Made by a program: the position numbers and the translations under genes. 64,000 bases of DNA from Kiritimatiellia bacterium. Lineage in GTDB: Bacteria; Verrucomicrobiota; Kiritimatiellia; UBA8416; YA12-FULL-48-11. The stretch spans positions 1-64,000 of the forward strand of contig JAQUPZ010000002.1 in the NCBI GenBank assembly GCA_028716365.1, written 5' to 3'. Positions 17,579 to 25,765 of this stretch are shown one piece after another (the stretch's first letter is position 1; the number at the start of each line of letters is the position of its first letter). Under the pieces are notes generated by a model. That model did no database searches, was not told where the DNA came from, and worked only from the letters and a program-made list of their open reading frames with translations.

Positions 17579-18781
17579 ATGAAAGGAAAGAATCTACTTA
17601 TTCTGATCGTACTGGCAATAGTTCTGGCTGCTCTTGCTGTCAAAAAAGAAAAAGTGAATACGAAATCACCTCCAGATGTGATCGGCAAACAAGTATTTCC
17701 GGATCTCGCTGTTGATCAGGTGGAAAAAATCACAGTTTATTCGGGAGAAGGCACCGCAACAGTCGTCCGGGCAGATGATATCTGGACCGTACCAGACCGA
17801 TACAACTATCCTGCGGATTTCAGCAAGGTAAAAGATTACCTGATGAAGTTCTCAGATATGAAGATCGGACAGGTTATGAAACTTGATGATAAACAAAAAA
17901 CGGCCATGCGGATACTTTCGCCAGGTGCCGGAACATCCAACATCACCAAACCTGTTGGAACCATGGTTGAACTGGGTGGAAAAGGTAATGCCATTCTGGC
18001 CTCATTGTTGATTGGAGAAGCACGGATGAAAAAGCCTGGCAGCGATATGCCTGACTATGGCGGTTATCCTGACGGCCAATACATTTCATCCGACGGTGGA
18101 AAGAATGTCTACCTTGTAAATACGGCTTTGAATGAATTGCCAGCCAATACGAAAAACTGGCTGGACCAGGAAATTCTTAACGTAATGTCTTCCGATATCC
18201 GGGAGATATCTATTACCGGTCCCGGGCGAAAGGACACAAAACTTGCAAAAAAGAAAGACAGCACCAGCCTGGAGGTTGAAGGTCTGGCGACGAACGAAGT
18301 TACCGCAGCGTCAAAAATGTACAGTATTGAGTCTGCCTTGACATATTTCAAACTTGATGACATTGCCGATCCATCCACAAAGATAGAACAATCCGGACTT
18401 GATAAGCCGGTCTTATTTAAAGCCGTTACCCAGAAGGGCGAAATCTTTACGGTAAAGATCGGCAAGAAAAAGGAAAGCACCGACCTTTTGTACTGCAAAG
18501 TTGAAGCTGCCTTGAAAGATACCGGTAAACAGCCTGAACCAAAAGACGAAAATGAGAAGAAGAAGGCCGAACAGGCAACCAAGGAACGGAAGGAATTGGA
18601 AGATAAAATAAAATCTTTAAATGAAAAATTGTCGAAATGGATTTACCTGGTTGCTTCACAAAAAATCGATACAATGACACCAAAACGCGAGACTTTAATC
18701 GAGAAGAAGGAAGAAAAGAAAAAGGAAGAGAATAAAACAACTTCAGAGGCTTCGCCGGTAAATACCTCCACCCAAAAATAG
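17579..18781 (+). CDS. DUF4340-domain membrane-anchored protein
   Basis: This 400-residue protein has one N-terminal membrane span (LLILIVLAIVLAALAV), then a DUF4340 region in which VEKITVYSGEGTATVVRADD and WTVPDRYNYPADF are typical. A charged, coiled-coil-like C-terminal tail rich in K and E follows (about 315-400). DUF4340 genes regularly follow GldG-like genes, as here after 24 bases. It is presumed to be an accessory of the exporter; biochemical function is unknown. A terminator-like hairpin lies shortly downstream. Confidence 0.85.
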   Translation: MKGKNLLILIVLAIVLAALAVKKEKVNTKSPPDVIGKQVFPDLAVDQVEKITVYSGEGTATVVRADDIWTVPDRYNYPADFSKVKDYLMKFSDMKIGQVMKLDDKQKTAMRILSPGAGTSNITKPVGTMVELGGKGNAILASLLIGEARMKKPGSDMPDYGGYPDGQYISSDGGKNVYLVNTALNELPANTKNWLDQEILNVMSSDIREISITGPGRKDTKLAKKKDSTSLEVEGLATNEVTAASKMYSIESALTYFKLDDIADPSTKIEQSGLDKPVLFKAVTQKGEIFTVKIGKKKESTDLLYCKVEAALKDTGKQPEPKDENEKKKAEQATKERKELEDKIKSLNEKLSKWIYLVASQKIDTMTPKRETLIEKKEEKKKEENKTTSEASPVNTSTQK

Positions 18782-18858
18782 GAGACCTCTTCTTCCAAGT
18801 AATAGTTTCTCTTTTAAACCCTTCGCAGTTGGTGATGGAACTTTGGAGCGGAGTAAAA

Positions 18859-18880
18859 CGGCCTATTGGCCGGACCTTTT
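18859..18880 (+). terminator. Candidate intrinsic terminator after the ABC operon
   Basis: CGGCC-TATT-GGCCG forms a 5-bp GC-rich stem with a tetraloop, preceded by an A-run and followed by GACCTTTT. It lies between the DUF4340 gene and the moxR-like gene. The stem is short and the U-run is offset by four bases, so termination may be partial. Confidence 0.5.
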
Positions 18881-18946
18881 ATTCTTATGCAGAATAAGTC
18901 TAATTGATAGCGGCATGTAATCGTTTAAACAAATGGAGGGACACTA

Positions 18947-19933
18947 ATGAATCCAGATATTGCAAAAACAACTGACTTAATCAGCCAGCAGGCAAAAATC
19001 ATTGAAGCACTTAGAGCCGAAATATCAAAAATACTCGTGGGACAGGAAAAGCTGATAGAGCGAATGCTGATTGCATTGATAACCGGCGGGCATATTCTTC
19101 TCGAGGGAGTCCCCGGCTTGGCAAAAACAACAGCGGTCAAGACGCTTGCGCAGGCACTCGGACTGAAATTCCACCGTATTTCCTTTACGCCTGACCTTCT
19201 GCCGGCAGATGTCGTTGGCACAATGATTTATAACCCGAAAGATGGCACTTTTAGCCCAAAACGAGGACCAGTATTTACCAATCTCCTGCTTGCCGATGAA
19301 ATCAACCGTGCACCGGCAAAGGTTCAATCAGCGCTCCTTGAGTCGATGCAAGAGCACCAGGTAACGTTCGGCGATAATACTTATAGTCTGCCCGAACCAT
19401 TCATGGTCATGGCAACACAGAATCCTATCGAACAGGAAGGAACATATCCCCTGCCCGAGGCCCAGATAGATCGTTTCATGCTGAAATGTAAAATAGTTCA
19501 TCCATCCAAAGATGATGAACGCCGCATTATGAACCGATTCACCCGTAAAACGGATATAGATATCAAGACGATCATGACAGGTGAACAGGTCTTTGCCATG
19601 AGAGGTATTCTTGATCAGGTTTACTGCGACGAAAAAGTCGGTGACTATATCCTCGATATCGTTTTTGCAACGCGGAAACCCTCTAACTACAAGATCCCGA
19701 TAGATCACCAGATAGAATACGGCGCATCACCCCGTGCAACGCTTTACCTGAATCTCGCAGCACGTGCAAATGCCATGCTGCATGGCCGGGCATATGCGAC
19801 GCCACAGGATGTCAAGGAAGTTGCATTCGATGTACTGCGACACAGGATTATTCTAACCTATGAAGCAGAAGCAGAGGAGGTTTCAAGCGAAGATATCATT
19901 ACCCGGATACTCAACGAAATCCCGGTTCCATAA
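18947..19933 (+). CDS. MoxR-family AAA+ ATPase
   Basis: This 328-residue AAA+ ATPase has Walker A GVPGLAKTT at about 54-62 and Walker B LLADEINRAP. It also carries the MoxR signature of MATQNPIEQEGTYPLPEAQ, followed by sensor-2 GASPRAT. GGAGGG precedes the ATG. MoxR proteins act as chaperones that activate or assemble partner complexes, typically with the DUF58 and von Willebrand A (VWA) proteins encoded next to them. It is the first gene of the Bat operon. Confidence 0.95.
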   Translation: MNPDIAKTTDLISQQAKIIEALRAEISKILVGQEKLIERMLIALITGGHILLEGVPGLAKTTAVKTLAQALGLKFHRISFTPDLLPADVVGTMIYNPKDGTFSPKRGPVFTNLLLADEINRAPAKVQSALLESMQEHQVTFGDNTYSLPEPFMVMATQNPIEQEGTYPLPEAQIDRFMLKCKIVHPSKDDERRIMNRFTRKTDIDIKTIMTGEQVFAMRGILDQVYCDEKVGDYILDIVFATRKPSNYKIPIDHQIEYGASPRATLYLNLAARANAMLHGRAYATPQDVKEVAFDVLRHRIILTYEAEAEEVSSEDIITRILNEIPVP

Positions 19934-19957
19934 ACAATCGCTAAATGATTTTCTACT

Positions 19958-20848
19958 ATGCCTATTGACACCAGAGAACTCATGAAGCAGGTGGGGAAGA
20001 TAAAGGTTATCACAACCCGCCTCGTAGATGAGCATCTTTCCGGAGAATATCATTCAGTTTTCAAGGGACAGGGAATCGAGTTTGATGAAGTCAGGCAATA
20101 CATCCCCGGAGATGATGTAAGATCGATCGACTGGAATGTGACTGCCAGGATGGGGCATCCATTCATTAAACGTTTTTCCGAGGAGCGCGAACTAACGGTA
20201 ATTTTCCTTGTGGATATATCAGGTTCTCAGTGTTTCGGGACAGGCGAACGTTCAAAAGCAGAACTGGCAGCAGAAATCACCTGCCTGCTTGCGCTCTCAG
20301 CCATCAAAAACCAGGACAAAATTGGATTGATTCTTTTCACTGACCAGATCGAGAAATCGATTCCACCACGGAAAGGAAGAACTGCCGCAATGAGGCTCGT
20401 CCGGGAAGTCCTTGCGGCTGAAGAAACCCGCCGCAAAACTGACATCGCCGGTGCATTCCATTTTCTAAACAATGTACAGAAAAGACGCGCAGTTGTTTTC
20501 CTTATTTCTGATTTCATGGATAGTAATTACGAGAACGAACTGCGAATCCTTTCGCGCAGGCATGACGTTATATGCTGTCCTGTTTCTGACCCGCGCGAAA
20601 TGGAACTTATTGATGCCGGATTGATAGAAGTTCAGGACCCGGAAACAGGAGACCTGGTACTGCTCGATACCGGCTCTGCACATATCAGGAATGAATTTAA
20701 GAGATCAGCAGAAAAAGAGCAGAAAAGATTAGCGGATATGTTCAGAAAACTGAAGGTGGATACCATTTTCCTTTCCACTTCAAGGCCGTTCATCGATGAC
20801 GTACGGAAGCTTTTTCGACAGAGGCAAATAAGAGCCGGCAGAGGGTAG
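19958..20848 (+). CDS. DUF58 domain protein (VWA-like), partner of MoxR
   Basis: This 296-residue cytoplasmic protein carries the DUF58 signature YIPGDDVRSIDWNVTARMG. A VWA-like fold follows, with a MIDAS-type VDISGSQ sequence, and the later FLISDFMDSNYE strand. It lies 24 bases after the MoxR-like gene with little ribosome-site signal, suggesting translational coupling. The family is always found with MoxR ATPases and is thought to be a scaffold or metal-dependent interaction module. Confidence 0.92.
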   Translation: MPIDTRELMKQVGKIKVITTRLVDEHLSGEYHSVFKGQGIEFDEVRQYIPGDDVRSIDWNVTARMGHPFIKRFSEERELTVIFLVDISGSQCFGTGERSKAELAAEITCLLALSAIKNQDKIGLILFTDQIEKSIPPRKGRTAAMRLVREVLAAEETRRKTDIAGAFHFLNNVQKRRAVVFLISDFMDSNYENELRILSRRHDVICCPVSDPREMELIDAGLIEVQDPETGDLVLLDTGSAHIRNEFKRSAEKEQKRLADMFRKLKVDTIFLSTSRPFIDDVRKLFRQRQIRAGRG

Positions 20849-20870
20849 AAGAAAAATTACAGGATCGCTC

Positions 20871-21923
20871 ATGGTTGTCATTAGATACAGAAATATTCTT
20901 AAAACAATCAACGGCTGGGCCGTTGCCGTATGTTTCCTTATTCCTTTACTAACAGGTGGAATAACTGCAAAAGATGCCCAAGCCATATCAAAGTTACGTG
21001 TAGAAGACATGTCCAAGGGATCGATTCAAGTAACGGTAATTGTCGACCCACAAGTAATTAGAATAGATAAGGACGTTATCCTGACTGTCAAGATTTCGGC
21101 ACCATCCGAAATTGAAGTTACAATGCCGGCTATGGAAGATCGACTCAGGGGATTTATACAAAATGGTATGCTAGACAAAGAACCTGTAAATCATTCGGGT
21201 AAAATTACTTACGAAAGACAGTTGTTGCTGACCCCTGTAATTTCCGATGAGTACCGTTTAGCCCCCTTCCCCATAGTCTATGTTGACAAAGGCAAGAGCC
21301 CGGCTGCCACGGGATGGTTTGCATCCAAACCTATTATTTTTGATACAGCGCCGATTATAGATGGTAAAGCGAACAAAGATATCAACGTATCAATGCAACC
21401 AATCTGGATATATCCACCTTTTAAAACTGTAGCGCTATATTTTCTTCTTTTCACGGCAGGTATTGCAGGCCTTTTCCTGATTTGGAAATTACTTAAGAAA
21501 GTCCGCCGCCAGATACAACTTATGCGAATGTCGCCCAAAGAACGGGCCCTCGAGGAACTCGCAGAACTACTGGCGAAAAATCTGGTCGAAAAAAGCCTGG
21601 TTAAGGAATTTTATCTTGAACTTACAATGATTGTCCGTCGATATATTGAAAGAGCACATTCCATCCGTGCGCCCGAACAGACAACCGAAGAATTCCTTGC
21701 AGCCGTCACCAATGATGTGAGGTTCAGTCATGAAGTCATCACACGCCTAAAGTCATTTCTCGAAGCAGCAGACCTTGTCAAATTTGCAGCATATCATCCT
21801 GAAACTAATGCCATAACAAGGGCGACGGATACGGCCCGAGGATATGTTGAGACCGACGCTGCAGACCAGGATTTGAGAAATAATGACCAGCAAAGAGATA
21901 ATGACAAGAAAAGGGACAAATAA
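20871..21923 (+). CDS. Signal-anchored protein of the Bat operon (DUF4381/BatD-like)
   Basis: This 350-residue protein has a signal peptide (about 12-35, ending near KDAQA), an extracytoplasmic beta-rich domain (about 45-165) and one membrane span (about 185-205). A cytoplasmic helical tail contains ERALEELAELLAKN and the VRRYIERAHSIRAPEQTTEEFL motif seen in BatD-type and DUF4381-type proteins. It sits between the DUF58 and BatA genes, the usual position for this component. It likely links the membrane to the MoxR/VWA machinery. Exact family name is uncertain. Confidence 0.75.
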   Translation: MVVIRYRNILKTINGWAVAVCFLIPLLTGGITAKDAQAISKLRVEDMSKGSIQVTVIVDPQVIRIDKDVILTVKISAPSEIEVTMPAMEDRLRGFIQNGMLDKEPVNHSGKITYERQLLLTPVISDEYRLAPFPIVYVDKGKSPAATGWFASKPIIFDTAPIIDGKANKDINVSMQPIWIYPPFKTVALYFLLFTAGIAGLFLIWKLLKKVRRQIQLMRMSPKERALEELAELLAKNLVEKSLVKEFYLELTMIVRRYIERAHSIRAPEQTTEEFLAAVTNDVRFSHEVITRLKSFLEAADLVKFAAYHPETNAITRATDTARGYVETDAADQDLRNNDQQRDNDKKRDK

Positions 21924-22969
21924 TGTTCAGGTTTGCAAATCCATATTATTTTTTCCTGCTGATTCCACTTGGAATCGCTGTATGGTTTGTTTTCCAACGA
22001 AGGATCAAGAGTGGAATAATTTTTGCACCAATTTCCCTTATTCCAACAAGAGGAAACAGTTTCCGCAATTATGCAGCATTTTTTTTATCCATCCTGTTTC
22101 TTTCAGGTCTTTTCTTCACAATTCTTGCGCTTGCAAGACCACAAACTGTATTTTCAAGAATACGTAACAAGACAGACGCCATCGCCATTGAAATGGTCGT
22201 AGACGTTTCAGGAACTATGGAGGCGCTTGATCTGTCTATCAGAACGGCAACAGGAACAAAATTCAGGACTCGACTTGATGCCGCCAAGGAGACATTTGAT
22301 CAATTTACAAAGAAACGTCCTGATGACCTAATAGGTCTTGTTACTTTCGGCGGCTATGCAACAACACGCGCGCCATTAACTGCCGACCATAGCGCATTAC
22401 TCCATGTTCTAAAAGGTGTCGAAGTTCCAAGACCATCATTTGACAACCAGGGCCAGGTGGTTGACCAGGAAGAACTTCTTACGGCAATTGGTGATGCTCT
22501 GGCCACAGCATGTGCGAGACTTGAACATGCAGATTTGAAATCAAAAATCATAGTACTTCTCAGTGACGGTGAATCCAACACCGGTATAATCAAACCTGAG
22601 GATGCTATAAAAGTAGCAAAAAAAATGGGCATAAAGATTTATACGATAGGAATAGGTTCAACTGGTTCCGCACCTTTTCTCCGGAAAGATATGTTCGGAA
22701 AGGATGTGATCGTCCATGGAGAAGTGGCATTAGACGAAGTTTTGCTGGGAAATATTGCAAAGGAAACTGGCGGCCGCTATTTCAACGTTAAAGACCCCAG
22801 TGGACTTGAAAAAGCAATGGAAGAAATAAACAAATTGGAAAGAACCAAAGTCGAACGAAACATTTACGAACAGTACAATGAGTTGTTCCCCTGGTTTCTC
22901 TGGCCGGCGCTTTGTCTTATTATTACGGGGACAGGGCTGAACATGATGATTTCCCGAAGGATAGTATGA
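21923..22969 (+). CDS. batA: BatA-type membrane VWA protein
   Basis: This 348-residue protein has two N-terminal membrane spans, a von Willebrand A domain and a C-terminal span (about 320-340). The MIDAS motif is D94-V-S-G-T98, followed by the LSDGESNTG strand. The ATG overlaps the stop of the preceding gene, and the end overlaps the BatB start. Bat proteins were described for aerotolerance in Bacteroides and for stress and envelope phenotypes in spirochaetes; here they probably form a membrane complex activated by MoxR. Confidence 0.9.
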   Translation: MFRFANPYYFFLLIPLGIAVWFVFQRRIKSGIIFAPISLIPTRGNSFRNYAAFFLSILFLSGLFFTILALARPQTVFSRIRNKTDAIAIEMVVDVSGTMEALDLSIRTATGTKFRTRLDAAKETFDQFTKKRPDDLIGLVTFGGYATTRAPLTADHSALLHVLKGVEVPRPSFDNQGQVVDQEELLTAIGDALATACARLEHADLKSKIIVLLSDGESNTGIIKPEDAIKVAKKMGIKIYTIGIGSTGSAPFLRKDMFGKDVIVHGEVALDEVLLGNIAKETGGRYFNVKDPSGLEKAMEEINKLERTKVERNIYEQYNELFPWFLWPALCLIITGTGLNMMISRRIV

Positions 22970-25755
22970 ATACACAGGTTCAATTTGTAAATGTATGGGT
23001 GTTGTACTTACTGTGGCTTGTACCAGTTCTGGCATGGTGGTGGCACGCATCCGCCAAACGCATGGAAAACCGTCTTTCATCGTTTATGTCGGCAGAAATG
23101 CAAAAAAAATTACGCCCACAATCATCGCGTCTCAGGCATATGTGGCAAACTGGACTGATTACATCCGGCATGTTTCTACTTTTTCTGTCTATGGCCAGAC
23201 CACAATGGGGTATCAGAGAAGAAAAAATATACCAGCGTGGACGTGATCTGATAATAGCTTTGGATGTATCCAGATCCATGCTGGCTAATGATGTACATCC
23301 CAACCGCCTGCAAAGGGCTAAAACCGATGTAATGGACCTCATCAAGGAACTCCGAGGTGACCGGGCTGCCCTCCTGGCATTCAGAAAGAAAGCAGTGATG
23401 CTCTGCCCTCTTACAACCGACTATGCCTATCTCAGGCAAGCGCTTGACGCTACAACCATCGATTCTGCCCCGGTCGGTGAAACAGACATCGGCGATGCCA
23501 TAATCAAGGCCATGGATATCTTCAAAAGCGATGAAGGTTCACATAAAGCCATAATCCTGATTTCCGACGGCGAAGACCTGACAGGCAAGGCACTGACAGC
23601 CGCTGAAGAAGCAGGGAAAAAAAATATCCCGATATTCACGGTTGGTCTTGGCAGTAGTAATGGTTCAAAGATACCAGACAACGAAAAAAGTCGATCATTC
23701 TTTAAACATAAAGGTGAAGATATCGTCACAAAACTAAATGATAAAACCATGCATGCGATTGCAGAGGCCACCAGGGGCGCATACATCCCCGTAGGTACCG
23801 CAAGCATGACGAGCACCACGCTTGGGATGCTTTACCGCGATCATCTAAGCAAACTCTCGGCACAGGACATCGAAGAAACATTACAACGCCGTTACATGGA
23901 ACGGTTCCAACTTTTCCTGTTGCCGGCTTTTCTACTGATGCTGGCAGGGACATTTCTCAGTCGCGGCAGACTGGCAAGTTCATCTCGTTCCCATGATAAT
24001 TTTTCGGTTTCCGAATCATCACTTAAGGATCTTACACCTCCGGCAAAGCCGCTCAAGAATCTTGCCTTGATACTTACAGTATCTTTGACATTGGCACTGA
24101 CATCAGTTGCACAGACAACCAATTTGACCGAAAAACCGAATGCAGCACAACCCGCCGATACCGCAACCAATGTGCAGGCGACAATCAAGGTTCCACCAGG
24201 ACGCGAAGGTGCAAGGATCGCTCAGAAATATTACCTGATGGGAAAATACAACGAGGCAGCAGGAGCATATCTTGAAGCGCTTAGAGGGGCATCCGACAAA
24301 TCGCAGCAAGACTTCCGATACAACGCGGCTGTAGCACTTTTTAACGCCGGCAAATTCAAGGAAGCCGCGGATATTCTGAAAGACCTTTTTCAGAAAGGCA
24401 AAACAGGAGAAACCGATTTTGCAATGGGGCTAGGCGCATCACTGTATCGTGCCGCAGAATCAGCTAAAAAAGCTGATGCGCCAAATTTCAGCGAACAAGC
24501 TGACCTTATGCGGGAATCCGGTGAAGCATTCAAAGAAGCGGCTAAATCTGACCCGGCCAACAAGCAATGCAGACAAAACCTTGCTGTTGTTCTGGAAGTC
24601 CTTCCATCCCTGCAAGAACAGGCAAAAACGGCCGAACTGATGGCACAGTATGATCAAGTCCCGGCCCAGCAGATAGCCGATCAAATGCTCCAGAATCAAC
24701 GACAAATAACATCAGAAATACCACCAGCGTTCACTAATGATTCTCCAGGCCAGATACAAATGCTCGAAACAATCGCCCAGAAACAGAAGGATAACACCGA
24801 CCTCTGGATACCTCTGAAAGGGAAACTTCTTAATTCCATGGCACAACAACAGGCAAAAGACCCTAAAATACAGCAACAAGTGGCTGCATTCGAACAACTC
24901 GTCGAAGCTACGCGAACATACATGAAAGATGCCTCTTCAGCCCTACGCGACATCGATACCGCCGGTTACAATTCGGCTGTTGTCTCGGAAACCGGAATTT
25001 ATCAATTCTGGAAATCGATAGCCGCTTATCACAGTCTTCTTCAGGAAGATATCAGGCGACAGACAAATACAATAACGATGATTTCACACGATAAACAGAT
25101 GGAAGAAGCCCAGCGCAAGATGATTAAGACCGAGCAGGATGAAGCGTTAAGCCTGACTGATATTTTTGCAAAAAGATTTTCCGAGACTATCCCGGAATCC
25201 GGTACGACAAAAGAAACAGTTCCTCAGGCAAAAGAAAAAGTAAAAAATAAAGATGAAAACAAAGCAGCGGAAGAAGATCAGACTATTTCTGCCGAAACTC
25301 GCCGTAAAATTCTTGAACTTGCAACACAGGCTACAACAACTCAGAAATCGGCAGCAGGATTAATTGAGAAGAATGACCTCTCATCCTCATTACGCGAACA
25401 AAGAAAAGCACATGATATTCTTAAGGAAATCGAAAAATTGCTTCCCAAAAACAAATCGCAAAACCAGCAGGACCAGAAGCAGAAACAGGACAAACAGGAT
25501 CAGCAACAGGAACAGAACAAGAAACAGGATGATCAGCAGCAAAAACAACAATCGCAGCAACAACAGGAACAGCAGAAACAACAATCTGCAGAACAGAAAG
25601 AACAAAAACAGGAAAAGAACAACAAAGAGGAATTAACCGCTGAACAACTGAAAAAAATGCTGGAAAAAGCGGCCCAGAGAGAAAACGAACACGAAACAAA
25701 AAAAAGGGAACGAAACAGATCAATACCATTGTCTCCTATTGATCGTGACTGGTAG
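22966..25755 (+). CDS. BatB-BatC fusion: membrane VWA domain plus TPR region with Q/K-rich tail
   Basis: The protein has 929 residues from the ATG at 22966, which overlaps the batA stop; an upstream in-frame start at 22912 would lie inside batA. Residues 1-350 are BatB: membrane spans, a VWA domain with D100-V-S-R-S104, and a third span near 315-335. Another hydrophobic segment near 365-385 precedes a TPR region beginning with ARIAQKYYLMGKYNEAAGAY, as in BatC. Residues about 820-900 are extremely rich in Gln, Lys and Asp. BatB and BatC are usually separate genes. No frameshift is visible, so the fusion looks genuine. Confidence 0.88.
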   Translation: MNTQVQFVNVWVLYLLWLVPVLAWWWHASAKRMENRLSSFMSAEMQKKLRPQSSRLRHMWQTGLITSGMFLLFLSMARPQWGIREEKIYQRGRDLIIALDVSRSMLANDVHPNRLQRAKTDVMDLIKELRGDRAALLAFRKKAVMLCPLTTDYAYLRQALDATTIDSAPVGETDIGDAIIKAMDIFKSDEGSHKAIILISDGEDLTGKALTAAEEAGKKNIPIFTVGLGSSNGSKIPDNEKSRSFFKHKGEDIVTKLNDKTMHAIAEATRGAYIPVGTASMTSTTLGMLYRDHLSKLSAQDIEETLQRRYMERFQLFLLPAFLLMLAGTFLSRGRLASSSRSHDNFSVSESSLKDLTPPAKPLKNLALILTVSLTLALTSVAQTTNLTEKPNAAQPADTATNVQATIKVPPGREGARIAQKYYLMGKYNEAAGAYLEALRGASDKSQQDFRYNAAVALFNAGKFKEAADILKDLFQKGKTGETDFAMGLGASLYRAAESAKKADAPNFSEQADLMRESGEAFKEAAKSDPANKQCRQNLAVVLEVLPSLQEQAKTAELMAQYDQVPAQQIADQMLQNQRQITSEIPPAFTNDSPGQIQMLETIAQKQKDNTDLWIPLKGKLLNSMAQQQAKDPKIQQQVAAFEQLVEATRTYMKDASSALRDIDTAGYNSAVVSETGIYQFWKSIAAYHSLLQEDIRRQTNTITMISHDKQMEEAQRKMIKTEQDEALSLTDIFAKRFSETIPESGTTKETVPQAKEKVKNKDENKAAEEDQTISAETRRKILELATQATTTQKSAAGLIEKNDLSSSLREQRKAHDILKEIEKLLPKNKSQNQQDQKQKQDKQDQQQEQNKKQDDQQQKQQSQQQQEQQKQQSAEQKEQKQEKNNKEELTAEQLKKMLEKAAQRENEHETKKRERNRSIPLSPIDRDW

Positions 25756-25765
25756 AGGTTACAAT

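Noticed and set aside
25364..25636. Arg/Asn/Ser-rich 90-codon frame and matching Cys/Phe/Leu-rich minus frames
   Set aside because: They are frame shadows of the Gln/Lys-rich repeat coding of the BatB-BatC tail.
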